Source: an uncultured Porphyromonadaceae bacterium
Lineage (GTDB): Bacteria; Bacteroidota; Bacteroidia; Bacteroidales; Muribaculaceae
Length of the DNA stretch: 64,000 nucleotides
Direction: 5' to 3'
NCBI GenBank assembly: GCA_902493335.1
Contig: CABUPJ010000011.1
Location: 1 to 64,000 of the forward strand
In this document: positions 36,620 to 45,500 of the stretch, in pieces
Numbering within the stretch: position 1 is the stretch's first letter
How the letters are laid out: every line of letters begins with the position of its first letter
Made by a program: the position numbers and the translations under genes
The notes under the pieces: model-generated
Databases searched by the model: none
The model's input: the letters and a program-made list of their open reading frames with translations, nothing else
Told to the model about the DNA's origin: nothing

Positions 36620-37447
36620 ATGGCATTTGTAAAAATCAGCGAACAGCCTTCGCTCTATAACGACCTCGAAAAAAAATCTGTCGGCGAGATTCTCCACGAC
36701 ATCAACACCGAGGATAAAAAGGTCGCACTGGCCGTCGAGAAAGCAATCCCCCAGATTGAGAAACTCGTCACCGAAATCGTCAGCCGCATGAAACGCGGCG
36801 GCCGCATCTTCTATATGGGTGCCGGAACATCAGGACGTCTCGGTGTGCTCGACGCCTCCGAGATTCCCCCGACATTCGGCATGGACCCGGGATGGGTCAT
36901 CGGCCTCATCGCCGGCGGCGACACCGCCCTGCGCAATCCGGTCGAGGCAGCCGAGGACAACACCAACCAGGGTTGGAAAGACCTTCAGGAATTCAACATC
37001 AACGATAAAGACACCGTCATCGGCATCGCCGCATCGGGCACAACACCCTATGTCATCGGCGCGCTCGAAGAATGTCGCCGTCACGGCATCCTCACCGCCG
37101 CCATCACCTCTAACCCCGACGCCCCCATCAGCGCCGCCGCCGACATCGCCATCGAGATGATCGTCGGTCCCGAATATGTCACCGGCAGCTCGCGCATGAA
37201 GTCGGGTACAGGACAGAAGATGATCTGCAACATGATCACGACATCAGTCATGATTCAGATGGGACGCGTCAAAGGCAACAAGATGGTGAACATGCAGCTC
37301 ACAAACGCCAAACTCGTCGACCGCGGCACCCGCATGATTGTCGAAGAGCTCGGCCAGTCGTATGACGACGCCAAACGTCTGCTGCTCATGCACGGCTCGG
37401 TCAAAAAAGCCATCGACGCATACCGCGGCATCAAAGAAGAAGCTTAA
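36620..37447 (+). CDS. murQ: N-acetylmuramic acid 6-phosphate etherase
   Basis: MurQ removes the lactyl ether from MurNAc-6-phosphate, giving GlcNAc-6-phosphate and D-lactate. The 275-residue SIS-domain protein shows IFYMGAGTSGRLGVLDASEIPPTFG (about 69-93), the GLIAGGD segment, GIAASGTTPYVIGALE and VGPEYVTGSSRMKSGTGQKMICNMI. Catalytic Glu is in LDASE. Length is slightly below the usual 290-300 because the C-terminal tail is short. It closes the kinase-etherase pair and is followed after 15 nt by an SGNH lipoprotein gene. Confidence 0.97.
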   Translation: MAFVKISEQPSLYNDLEKKSVGEILHDINTEDKKVALAVEKAIPQIEKLVTEIVSRMKRGGRIFYMGAGTSGRLGVLDASEIPPTFGMDPGWVIGLIAGGDTALRNPVEAAEDNTNQGWKDLQEFNINDKDTVIGIAASGTTPYVIGALEECRRHGILTAAITSNPDAPISAAADIAIEMIVGPEYVTGSSRMKSGTGQKMICNMITTSVMIQMGRVKGNKMVNMQLTNAKLVDRGTRMIVEELGQSYDDAKRLLLMHGSVKKAIDAYRGIKEEA

Positions 37448-37462
37448 TCAGGCTAATCCGAC

Positions 37463-38158
37463 ATGAAACATATATCAATAATGGCGGCGGCACTTCTTGC
37501 CGCCGCTTTCACACAGGGATGCGCCGCTCAGGCGCCCAAAAACGGCAAAGCCGCCGAAAAGCCGAAATACACCGAGCTCTATTATCAGCGGGCCTCACTC
37601 TTCGACGCCCTCGGTGTCGACTCAACCGATATCGTCTTTCTCGGCAACAGTCTTACACACGGCTGTGAGTGGCATGAGCTTTTCGGCATGCCCAATATCA
37701 AGAACCGCGGCATAAACGGCGACATCGTCGAAGGCATACAGGAACGTCTCGCCTCTGTCACCGCCGGCAAACCCCGCAAGATATTCCTGCTCTGCGGCGT
37801 CAATGACGTCAGTCACAACCTCACAGCCGACTCTATCGTCACGGCGCTGTCAGACCTCATCGGCCGCATACGCCGCGAGACACCCGACACACGGCTCTAT
37901 GTCGAATCTCTGCTGCCTATCAACAACAGCTTCGGACGTTACAAGGCCATTGCCGGCAAAGAAGAGGTGATACGAGAGATCAACGCCAAACTCGAACCCG
38001 TCGTCAAAGCCCACGGCGCCACCTGGATCAACGTCAACCCGGCATTTGCAGACAGCGAAGGCAATCTGCGCCGCGAACTCACCAACGACGGCCTTCATCT
38101 GCTCGCGCCCGGATATATCATCTGGCGCGAACTGCTCGAACCGTATGTAAAAGAATAA
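37463..38158 (+). CDS. SGNH/GDSL-type hydrolase, predicted lipoprotein
   Basis: The 231-residue product has a lipoprotein-type signal with Cys20 in AAFTQGCAA. The four SGNH blocks are clear: VFLGNSLTHG (catalytic Ser; the block has N instead of D after G), NRGINGD (Gly), LLCGVNDV (Asn) and NDGLHLLAPGY (Asp-x-x-His). Such enzymes are periplasmic or surface esterases; with the peptidoglycan neighbours, removal of O-acetyl groups from glycan is plausible but not shown. Confidence 0.88.
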   Translation: MKHISIMAAALLAAAFTQGCAAQAPKNGKAAEKPKYTELYYQRASLFDALGVDSTDIVFLGNSLTHGCEWHELFGMPNIKNRGINGDIVEGIQERLASVTAGKPRKIFLLCGVNDVSHNLTADSIVTALSDLIGRIRRETPDTRLYVESLLPINNSFGRYKAIAGKEEVIREINAKLEPVVKAHGATWINVNPAFADSEGNLRRELTNDGLHLLAPGYIIWRELLEPYVKE

Positions 38159-38186
38159 TTTACCGTTCTATAACTCATATATAGCA

Positions 38187-41100
38187 ATGAAAAAACAGAT
38201 TCTTACTTTGGTCTGTGCCTCGGCTTTCATTTATGCTGCCGCCGAGACACCGCGCTGGCTGCGCGAGCCGGCAATCTCTCCCGACGGCAAGACTGTCGCA
38301 TTCACCTACAAGGGCGACATCTATACAGTGCCCGTCACCGGCGGCAACGCCGCGCGCCTGACAGCCAACGAGGCCTACGACAACGCACCCGTCTGGTCGC
38401 CCGACGGCAAAAAAATCGTCTTCTCGAGCACCCGTGAAGGCTCGGCCGACATCTATGTCGTCGACGCCCGCGGCGGCAAACCCCGCCGTCTGACAACCCA
38501 CAGCGGCAGTGAGACTCCCCTGACATTCATCAACGACAACACTCTGCTCTTCTCAGCCAATGTGCGCCACAGCCGCGAAGCCATCCTCGGCCCCAACGGC
38601 GCCCAGGCCTACACCATCGATATCAACCGCGAGAATCCACGCCCGCGTCTGCTTGTCTCCACGCCGATGATGGCAGCAAGCTCCAACGCCGCCGGCGGAC
38701 TTCTCTACGAAGACAAGAAAGGTTTTGAAAACCGCTGGCGCAAGCACGAACGCTCGTCCGGAACATCAGATATATGGCTCTACAAAGACAATAAGTTTAC
38801 CAAACTCACCGACTTCAACGGCCACGACCTAAATCCGGTCTGGAGCGCCGACGGCAAACAGTTCTATTACATCAGCGAACAGGACGGCATCCTCAATGTC
38901 TATGTCTCTGATCTCGCGGGCTCACGCCGTCAGCTGACCCACTCCAAGACACATCCCGTCAGATCTCTGTCGGCATCGGCTGACGGCACCCTCGCCTTCA
39001 GTCTCGACGGAGACCTCTACACATTACGTCCCGGAGCCGAACCGGTGAAAATCGCCGTCGAGATCGCCACCGATGACTATGACAGCGACCGCGTAAAACG
39101 CTATATAACCGGCGGCGCCGACGCCATCGCTGTCTCGCCCTCAGGCGACGAGGTCGCTTTCGTAGCCCGTGGCGACATCTACGTCACCTCGGCCAAATAC
39201 AAAACCACAAAGCGCATCACTGACACTCCCGGACAGGAGCGCGGCGTCAGCTTCTCTCCCGACGGACGCAGCCTCGTCTACGACAGCGAGCGCGACGGAC
39301 GCTGGCAGCTCTTCATCACAAGCATCGTCAATGACGACGAAAAGCAGTTTGCCTATGCGACAGACCTCGTCGAAAAACCGCTCTACAGCAGCGACAAAGC
39401 CGCCCAATGGCCCGACTACAGTCCCGACGGCAAAAAAGTAGCCTTCCTCGAAGACCGCACCACCCTTCGTGTCATCGACCTCGACACAAAGGCCGTCAAC
39501 ACTGCTCTCGACGGCAAATACAACTACTCTTATGCCGACGGCGACGTCACGTTCAGCTGGAGTCCTGACAGCCGCTGGCTGCTGACAAGCTACATCGGCG
39601 TCGGAGGATGGAACAACTCCGACATCGCCATCGTCCGCGCCGACGGCAGCGAAGTCGTCGACCTCACCGAGAGCGGCTACTCCGACGAGAGCCCCAAATG
39701 GGTGCTCGGCGGCAAAGGCGTCACCTACACGACCGGCAAATACGGCATGAAGAGCCACGGCAGCTGGGGCAATCAGGATGACATCGTCATCATGCTGCTC
39801 GACGGCGAGGCATGGGATGAGTTCAATATGACCGAAGAAGAGGCCGCCCTCGCCGAGAAAGCCAAAGAAAACAAGGCCGACGAGAATAAATCCGACGACA
39901 AAAAGGATAAGAAGGACAAGAAGTCAAAGAAAAACAAAGGTAAAGACGCCAAGGCCGACGAAGACACCGTCGAACCGCTCGACTTCGACCTCGCCAACCG
40001 CAAGTACCGCACCCGTCGTCTTACCGGCAGTTCGGCAATATATGGCGATTACTTCCTGTCACCCAAAGGCGACAAGCTCTATTATGTCGTCCGCGACAGC
40101 GAAGGCTCATATAACCTCATGTGTCTCGACATCCGCAAAGGCGAAACCAAAGTGCTGACCCACGGAGTCAGAGGTGCGTTCGCCACTGACAAAAAAGGCG
40201 AGAAACTGTTTGTCATCAGCGGCAGCGGCATCAAGAAAATCGAGCTTCCCGGCGGCGACAGTGAGCAGGTCGAGTTTGAAGCGCCCTACAGCCGCACGCC
40301 CTCGAAAGAACGCGAATATATCTACGACCACATGCTCTCGCAGGTCAAAGACAAATTCTATGACGTCAATCTTCACGGCGTAGCCTGGGACTCGCTCGGC
40401 GCGCACTATCGCGAATTCCTGCCCTATATCAACAACAACACGGATTTTGCCGTACTCATGAGCGAAGTGCTCGGCGAGCTCAATGCCTCTCACACCGGTG
40501 CCCGCTACTATGGCGGTGGTGCCCGCATGGCGACAGCCGACCTCGGCGCCTTCTATGATGAAAACTACGACGGCGACGGCCTCAAAGTGGCCGAAGTCAT
40601 CGCCCGCGGCCCGCTATCGCTCAAAAAGGCCGGCGTCGTCGCCGGGGATATCATCACCGAAATCGATGGCATGCCAATCGTGGCCGGCACAGACTACTTC
40701 CCCCTTCTCGAAGGCAAGAACGGCAAAAAAGTGCGTCTCACCGTGCGCAAGGCCGACGGCAGCATCGAGCATCCCGTCGTCAGGCCGTCGTCATATCTCG
40801 GCGACGAAGTCTACAGCCGCTGGGTAGAACGCAACGAGGCTCTTGTCGACAGCCTTTCGAACGGACGCATCGGCTACGTCCACATCGAGGGCATGGACAG
40901 TCCGAGCTTCCGCACCATCTATGACCGTATCCTCGGCAAATACCGCAACCGCGAGGCCATCATCGTCGACACCCGCTGGAACGGCGGCGGCTGGCTGCAC
41001 AATGACGTGGCCCTGCTGCTCGGCGGCAAGGAATATGTCAGATTCGTGCCCCGCGGCCAGTATATCGGCAGCGAACCGTTCAGCCAGTGGACCAAACCCT

Positions 41101-41426
41101 CTGTCATGCTCGTCAACGAGTCGAACTACAGCGACGCCCACGGCACCCCGTTCGTCTACCAGACCCTCGGCCTCGGCAAGATTGTCGGCGCACCCGTGCC
41201 AGGCACCATGACAGCCGTATGGTGGGAGTCGCAGATCGACCCGACTCTCGTCTTCGGTATACCTCAGGTGACATCGATTGACATGAAAGGCAACGTGCTC
41301 GAGAATCATCAGCTTAACCCCGACGTCGTGGTCTACAACAACCCCGCCGACGTCCTCGCCGGACGCGACGCACAGATTGAGGCATCGGTCAAAACCCTCC
41401 TCGACCAGCTCGACGCCAAGAAATAA
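38187..41426 (+). CDS. Tricorn-type S41 protease with PDZ domain
   Basis: The 1079-residue exported protein has a signal peptide (about 1-20), a PD40/tricorn-like beta-propeller (about 25-540, many SPDGKK-type repeats), a highly charged linker of Lys, Asp and Glu (about 555-600), a tricorn C1-like region, a PDZ domain (about 790-880, GVVAGDIITEIDGMPI) and the S41 catalytic domain. The nucleophile is Ser982 in LVNESNYSDAHG, with the tricorn-type carboxylate region TMTAVWWESQ downstream. Members degrade oligopeptides; a periplasmic or outer membrane-associated site is likely. It is the last gene of the 22314-41426 run, closed by a hairpin. Confidence 0.9.
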   Translation: MKKQILTLVCASAFIYAAAETPRWLREPAISPDGKTVAFTYKGDIYTVPVTGGNAARLTANEAYDNAPVWSPDGKKIVFSSTREGSADIYVVDARGGKPRRLTTHSGSETPLTFINDNTLLFSANVRHSREAILGPNGAQAYTIDINRENPRPRLLVSTPMMAASSNAAGGLLYEDKKGFENRWRKHERSSGTSDIWLYKDNKFTKLTDFNGHDLNPVWSADGKQFYYISEQDGILNVYVSDLAGSRRQLTHSKTHPVRSLSASADGTLAFSLDGDLYTLRPGAEPVKIAVEIATDDYDSDRVKRYITGGADAIAVSPSGDEVAFVARGDIYVTSAKYKTTKRITDTPGQERGVSFSPDGRSLVYDSERDGRWQLFITSIVNDDEKQFAYATDLVEKPLYSSDKAAQWPDYSPDGKKVAFLEDRTTLRVIDLDTKAVNTALDGKYNYSYADGDVTFSWSPDSRWLLTSYIGVGGWNNSDIAIVRADGSEVVDLTESGYSDESPKWVLGGKGVTYTTGKYGMKSHGSWGNQDDIVIMLLDGEAWDEFNMTEEEAALAEKAKENKADENKSDDKKDKKDKKSKKNKGKDAKADEDTVEPLDFDLANRKYRTRRLTGSSAIYGDYFLSPKGDKLYYVVRDSEGSYNLMCLDIRKGETKVLTHGVRGAFATDKKGEKLFVISGSGIKKIELPGGDSEQVEFEAPYSRTPSKEREYIYDHMLSQVKDKFYDVNLHGVAWDSLGAHYREFLPYINNNTDFAVLMSEVLGELNASHTGARYYGGGARMATADLGAFYDENYDGDGLKVAEVIARGPLSLKKAGVVAGDIITEIDGMPIVAGTDYFPLLEGKNGKKVRLTVRKADGSIEHPVVRPSSYLGDEVYSRWVERNEALVDSLSNGRIGYVHIEGMDSPSFRTIYDRILGKYRNREAIIVDTRWNGGGWLHNDVALLLGGKEYVRFVPRGQYIGSEPFSQWTKPSVMLVNESNYSDAHGTPFVYQTLGLGKIVGAPVPGTMTAVWWESQIDPTLVFGIPQVTSIDMKGNVLENHQLNPDVVVYNNPADVLAGRDAQIEASVKTLLDQLDAKK

Positions 41427-41449
41427 AAATCCCGCGCCAAACCCCATTT

Positions 41450-41483
41450 CAAAAGCTATGCCGCTTCCGCAGCATAGCTTTTG
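41450..41483 (+). terminator. Terminator-like hairpin after the S41 protease gene
   Basis: A perfect 12-bp stem (41450-41461 with 41472-41483) has a 10-nt loop, 24 nt past the stop codon. The following T tract is weak, but the TTTT inside the 3' arm may serve. Confidence 0.7.
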
Positions 41484-41556
41484 CATTTATAACGTAAACC
41501 TATTTTACAGCGTAAGTGTTAAATTTACAAAGATTTTGACGATTGAAGTTCCAAAA

Positions 41557-41588
41557 TTTGCATCATCAAAATTAATAGTCTAATTTTG
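41557..41588 (+). promoter_or_regulatory. Bacteroidetes-type promoter for the small two-gene module
   Basis: TTTG (41557-41560) and TAATTTTG (41581-41588) are exactly 20 nt apart. The predicted start lies near 41594, about 25 nt ahead of the first ATG. The surrounding 41490-41618 stretch is AT-rich. Confidence 0.75.
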
Positions 41589-41618
41589 TAAATCATTCAG
41601 ACACTATAATGAACAATT

Positions 41619-41753
41619 ATGGAAACGACAGACACTATCAGAATTTCTAAGCCGACGAAGGAACTGGTCGCTTTCATAGAGAAAGCGCAACAGCAAAAGA
41701 GGGTGCGCATGGAATCAATCTGCGACAAATACCGCAAGCTCATCAACGGTTAA
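41619..41753 (+). CDS. Small ORF (44 aa), possible antitoxin or DNA-binding partner
   Basis: The frame encodes 44 residues beginning METTDTIRISKPTKELVAF. A short beta-strand followed by two basic helices (KELVAFIEKAQQQKRVRMES, then CDKYRKLING) resembles a ribbon-helix-helix protein, but the match is loose. It is judged real because it stands 30 nt behind an excellent promoter and its stop codon shares a base with the next ATG (TAATG), a common sign of coupling. No known family is recognised. A toxin-antitoxin role is possible from the arrangement only. Confidence 0.65.
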   Translation: METTDTIRISKPTKELVAFIEKAQQQKRVRMESICDKYRKLING

Positions 41754-42247
41754 TGGAAACGATTGAAACATTAATACCTGATAACGAGGGCAATCATTTA
41801 GTGGTTGTCCTCTACTTTTACGACAAGGAAGATATGGTGAGCACATATCAGATACCGGTTGAATTTACTGAACTCGATATAGCCGACATAAATATAACCA
41901 AACTCGATTTAAAGAAACCTGTCAGGATAAGAGCTTTCTTTGAGATGTGCCATTGGCTTTGGGAACAATTTATGTTATATCCTAACGCCGTTTTCTCGTT
42001 TATATGTTCGACAGATTCAATAGAAACCCGCCGACCGGATATTCTACCACAACAATATCGATGGAATCTGTTCGAGAATTTCTATATGCGTTATCACTCA
42101 AAATTAAATGAATTAGGAATTCACTCTAAAGATATTGTCGTCGGGCCATCCGGTTTTCAGACCTACGCCCGCGTTTTTTATCGCGACAGACACTCTTCTA
42201 TCATTCATTTGGTAATATCCAATCTAAACGACAAGTATACTGACTGA
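41753..42247 (+). CDS. Hypothetical protein (164 aa), second gene of small module
   Basis: I do not recognise a function. The 164-residue protein is soluble, with no signal peptide or membrane helix. The N-terminal part is beta-rich and acidic (LVVVLYFYDKEDMVSTYQIPV); the C-terminal part is aromatic and basic (FENFYMRYHSKL, VVGPSGFQTYARVFYRDR) and ends with a hydrophobic strand (SIIHLVISNL). The RDRHS and YARVFYRD stretches hold conserved-looking Arg/His residues but no known nuclease motif. The gene is visibly more AT-rich than the genes around it, suggesting acquisition. Coupled by one base to the 44-residue gene upstream, it could be a toxin, or simply an accessory domestic protein. Confidence 0.75.
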   Translation: METIETLIPDNEGNHLVVVLYFYDKEDMVSTYQIPVEFTELDIADINITKLDLKKPVRIRAFFEMCHWLWEQFMLYPNAVFSFICSTDSIETRRPDILPQQYRWNLFENFYMRYHSKLNELGIHSKDIVVGPSGFQTYARVFYRDRHSSIIHLVISNLNDKYTD

Positions 42248-42270
42248 ACCGCCAACTTTTTCCCGGCGGG

Positions 42271-42302
42271 GTTGCTTTTGTCGTAAAATTTGATTAGTTT
42301 TG
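42271..42302 (+). promoter_or_regulatory. Promoter for the Fur-family regulator gene
   Basis: GTTG (42271-42274) stands 20 nt before TAGTTTTG (42295-42302). Transcription from about 42307 excludes a TTG start at 42300 and supports the ATG at 42330. Confidence 0.6.
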
Positions 42303-42329
42303 TATGCCGTAAGGAGTGATTCATCCGTC

Positions 42330-42821
42330 ATGGGCGAAGACAAAAACAACAAATACTCTGCAAGCGAGAAATTTACAGAATATCTCAGCCGTCACAACAA
42401 ACGACGCACAGCCGAGCGTTTCGCCATACTCGATTGTGTCATGTCGCTTTCAGACCATTTTTCGGTCGAAAATCTCGGCGAACGCCTCGAACAACAAGGT
42501 TTTCACGTATCGCGCACGACCCTCTACTCTACGGTCGAGCTTCTCAGCGACTGCGGCCTCGTCAGACGCCACCGATTCGACGGCGGCACAGCGCTCTACG
42601 AGCGCATCGTCGGCGACTCAAACCACCATCATCTCATCTGCAGCCGCTGCGGCAAAATCAAGGAAGTGCGCGACGCCTCTCTCTCGGCCGAAATTTCATC
42701 GAAACGCTATGCCGGTTTCGCCGTAGGCTACTACTCACTCAACATCTACGGACTCTGCCGCACCTGCCAGAAGCGCAGTCGCAAAAAAGCAAGGCAGACA
42801 GACAGCGATAAATCAAAATAA
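42330..42821 (+). CDS. Fur/PerR/Zur-family metalloregulator
   Basis: The 163-residue protein has the Fur winged-helix domain (KRRTAERFAILDCVMSLSDHFSVENLGERL, then VSRTTLYSTVELLSDCGLVRR) and a dimerisation domain with HHHLICSRCGKIKEV. Two CxxC pairs, Cys104/Cys107 and Cys143/Cys146, form the structural zinc site of the family. The adjacent His98-100 cluster is typical. Whether it senses iron, peroxide or zinc cannot be settled from sequence. purA follows after 38 nt and may be co-transcribed. A basic tail (SRKKARQ) follows the second CxxC pair. Confidence 0.9.
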   Translation: MGEDKNNKYSASEKFTEYLSRHNKRRTAERFAILDCVMSLSDHFSVENLGERLEQQGFHVSRTTLYSTVELLSDCGLVRRHRFDGGTALYERIVGDSNHHHLICSRCGKIKEVRDASLSAEISSKRYAGFAVGYYSLNIYGLCRTCQKRSRKKARQTDSDKSK

Positions 42822-42859
42822 CAGTTATAATCACTAATACACCAGTTCATTACAAAATC

Positions 42860-44134
42860 ATGAAAGTTGATGTTCTCTTAGGTCTCCAGTGGGGCGACGA
42901 AGGCAAAGGCAAAGTCGTCGATGTGCTGACACCCCGTTACGATATCGTAGCCCGTTTTCAGGGCGGTCCCAACGCCGGACACACCCTTGAGTTCGAAGGC
43001 CATAAATATGTGTTGCGCTCGATCCCGTCAGGCATATTCCAGTCGGGTCAGACCAACATCATCGGCAACGGCGTCGTGCTCGACCCCGTACTCTTCGCCG
43101 AAGAAGCCAAGGCACTCGAAGCCTCAGGCGTCGATCTGCCCTCTGTGCTGAAAATATCCAAGAAAGCCCACCTTATCCTGCCTACGGGACGTCTGCTCGA
43201 CGCCGCCGGCGAGGCCGCCAAAGGCAAAGGCAAAATAGGCACGACAGGCAAAGGCATCGGTCCGACATATACCGACAAAGTGTCACGCAACGGCCTCCGT
43301 GTCGGAGACACACTGCTGCCCGACTTCAGAGAGCGCTACGAGGCCGCACGCCGTCGTCACATCGAAATGATTGTATCGCTCGGCGCCGACGTCGACGCCA
43401 AGGCTCTCGCCCGGGCCGAAGAGGCATGGTTTGAAGCCATCGACTACCTCCACGGCTACGAGCTCATCGACAGCGAGCACTTCATCAATCACGCTCTTGC
43501 CGAGAATAAGAGCATACTCTGCGAAGGCGCCCAGGGCACGATGCTTGACGTCGACTTCGGCTCATATCCCTTCGTGACATCAAGCAACACAATCTGTGCC
43601 GGCGCGTGCACCGGCCTCGGCGTGGCTCCCCGCCGCATCGGCGAAGTCTTCGGCATCTTCAAAGCCTACTGCACTCGCGTCGGCAGCGGCCCTTTCCCGA
43701 CCGAACTCTTCGACGAGACAGGCAAGAAAATCCGCGACCTCGGTCACGAATACGGAGCCGTCACCGGCCGTGAACGCCGCTGCGGCTGGATAGACCTTGT
43801 CGCCCTGCGCTACGCCATCATGATCAACGGCGTGACCCAGCTCATAATGATGAAGAGCGACGTGCTCGACGGCTTCGACACAATAAAAGCCTGCACGGCA
43901 TACGACATCGACGGCTTTGTCACCCGCGACTTCCCCTACTCGATCGACGGCGACATCAAACCCGTCTACACCGAGTTGCCGGGCTGGAAGACCGACATGA
44001 CGAAGATGAAATCTGAGAGCGAATTCCCGCAGGCATTCCGCGACTACATCGCATTCCTCGAAGACCAGCTCGCAACGCCGATCACCATCGTCTCTATCGG
44101 TCCCGACCGCGAACAGACCATCGTCAGAGGCTAA
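42860..44134 (+). CDS. purA: Adenylosuccinate synthetase
   Basis: It joins IMP and aspartate using GTP in AMP synthesis. The 424-residue protein has the N-terminal GLQWGDEGKGKVVD loop (Asp and Lys needed for catalysis), NAGHT (GGPNAGHTLEF), GTTGKGIGPTYTDK, LCEGAQGTMLD and GVAPRRIGEVFGIFKAYCTRVG. Length is normal. It stands between the Fur-type regulator and a DUF1015 gene, all on the plus strand. Confidence 0.98.
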   Translation: MKVDVLLGLQWGDEGKGKVVDVLTPRYDIVARFQGGPNAGHTLEFEGHKYVLRSIPSGIFQSGQTNIIGNGVVLDPVLFAEEAKALEASGVDLPSVLKISKKAHLILPTGRLLDAAGEAAKGKGKIGTTGKGIGPTYTDKVSRNGLRVGDTLLPDFRERYEAARRRHIEMIVSLGADVDAKALARAEEAWFEAIDYLHGYELIDSEHFINHALAENKSILCEGAQGTMLDVDFGSYPFVTSSNTICAGACTGLGVAPRRIGEVFGIFKAYCTRVGSGPFPTELFDETGKKIRDLGHEYGAVTGRERRCGWIDLVALRYAIMINGVTQLIMMKSDVLDGFDTIKACTAYDIDGFVTRDFPYSIDGDIKPVYTELPGWKTDMTKMKSESEFPQAFRDYIAFLEDQLATPITIVSIGPDREQTIVRG

Positions 44135-44188
44135 CGATTTAAGAACTATTACATATCCTACTATACTACAACATCTTAAAGATATACC

Positions 44189-45433
44189 ATGGCAAAAATC
44201 AAACCGTTCAAAGGACTGCGACCGCCACGCGAGTTAGTCACTCAAGTGGCGTCGCGCCCTTACGACGTACTCAACAGCGACGAGGCACGCGACGAAGCCA
44301 AAGGCAACCCCAAGTCGCTCTATCATATCATCAAACCCGAGATTGACTTTCCGCAGGGCACAGACGAGCACGCCGAGGAAGTCTACCGCCGCGCCGTCGA
44401 CAACTTCAACGCCTTCCAGCAGAACGGATGGCTCGTCGAAGACACCAAAGAGCATTACTATATCTACGCCCAGACGATGGACGGCCGCACCCAGTATGGC
44501 TTCGTAGTCGCCGCCAATGTCGACGACTACATCAGCGGACGCATCAAGAAACACGAGCTCACCCGCCGAGACAAAGAAGAAGACCGCATGAAACACGTGC
44601 GCGTCAACAACGCCAACATCGAGCCGGTCTTCTTTGCCTTCGAGGACAATGCCGTGCTCGCCGACATACTCGCCCGCGAGACCGCCAAAGAACCCGAATA
44701 TGACTTCGTCGCCGACGACGGCTTCGGCCACACTTTCTGGGTCATCGACGACGACGCCACAATCGCCGCTATCACCGACGCCTTCGCCGCTATCGACAAC
44801 CTCTATATCGCCGACGGCCACCACCGCACGGCAGCCGCCGCTCTCGTCGGCCACGAGAAAGCCCTCGCCAACCCCGGCCACCGGGGCGACGAAGAGTACA
44901 ACTACTTCCTTGCCGTCGCCTTCCCCGCCTCCAACCTCAAGATTATCGACTACAACCGTCTCGTCAAGGATCTCAACGGCATGTCACCCGCCGAATTCCT
45001 CGAAGCCCTCGAGCGCAACTTCGTCGTCATCGACAAAGGTACTGTGCCCTACCGGCCCGACGCGCTCCATAACTTCTCGCTCTATCTCGAGGGCCGGTGG
45101 TACTCTCTGACTGCGCGTCCCGGCACATACGACGACAGCGACCCCATCGGTGTGCTTGACGTCACGGTTTCGTCAGATCTCATTCTGCGCGACCTGCTCG
45201 GCATCACCGACCTGCGCAGCGACAAGCGCGTCGATTTTGTCGGCGGCATCCGTGGCCTCGACGAGCTCAAACGTCGCGTCGACTCAGGCGAGATGGCCGC
45301 AGCCCTCGCCCTCTATCCCGTGTCGATGGAACAGCTGATGGCCATCGCCGACAGCGGCAACATTATGCCCCCGAAGACAACATGGTTCGAGCCCAAACTC
45401 CGTTCGGGCCTCGTCATCCACAAACTCGACTGA
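44189..45433 (+). CDS. DUF1015 family protein
   Basis: The 414-residue cytoplasmic protein carries the DUF1015 hallmarks: KPFKGLRPPRELVTQVASRPYDVLNSDEAR at the start, SLYHIIKPEID, and IADGHHRTAAA near residue 210, a motif resembling that of ParB-type and serine kinase (SerK) domains. In many genomes the gene lies near serA/serC and a role linked to serine phosphorylation has been suggested; here neither neighbour is a serine gene. The transcript would end in the 36-bp palindrome and T tract at 45454-45500. Confidence 0.88.
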   Translation: MAKIKPFKGLRPPRELVTQVASRPYDVLNSDEARDEAKGNPKSLYHIIKPEIDFPQGTDEHAEEVYRRAVDNFNAFQQNGWLVEDTKEHYYIYAQTMDGRTQYGFVVAANVDDYISGRIKKHELTRRDKEEDRMKHVRVNNANIEPVFFAFEDNAVLADILARETAKEPEYDFVADDGFGHTFWVIDDDATIAAITDAFAAIDNLYIADGHHRTAAAALVGHEKALANPGHRGDEEYNYFLAVAFPASNLKIIDYNRLVKDLNGMSPAEFLEALERNFVVIDKGTVPYRPDALHNFSLYLEGRWYSLTARPGTYDDSDPIGVLDVTVSSDLILRDLLGITDLRSDKRVDFVGGIRGLDELKRRVDSGEMAAALALYPVSMEQLMAIADSGNIMPPKTTWFEPKLRSGLVIHKLD

Positions 45434-45453
45434 GATATTCCACTCCCATACCG

Positions 45454-45500
45454 ACAACATAAATCACAATTAATTGTGATTTATGTTGTTTTTTATTTAT
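45454..45500 (+). terminator. 36-bp perfect palindrome with T tract: terminator containing operator 1
   Basis: Positions 45454-45489 read the same on both strands without any mismatch and run straight into TTTTTTATTTATTT, so they form a very strong intrinsic terminator for DUF1015. The centre contains ATCACA-ATTAAT-TGTGAT (45463-45480), matched by a second site at 45523-45540. The right arm also overlaps the -33 box of the next promoter. Confidence 0.85.

Noticed and set aside
45463..45480. A CRP-type site
   Set aside because: CRP sites read TGTGA-N6-TCACA; here the half-sites point the other way (ATCACA-N6-TGTGAT), and the neighbouring HTH gene is a better candidate regulator.
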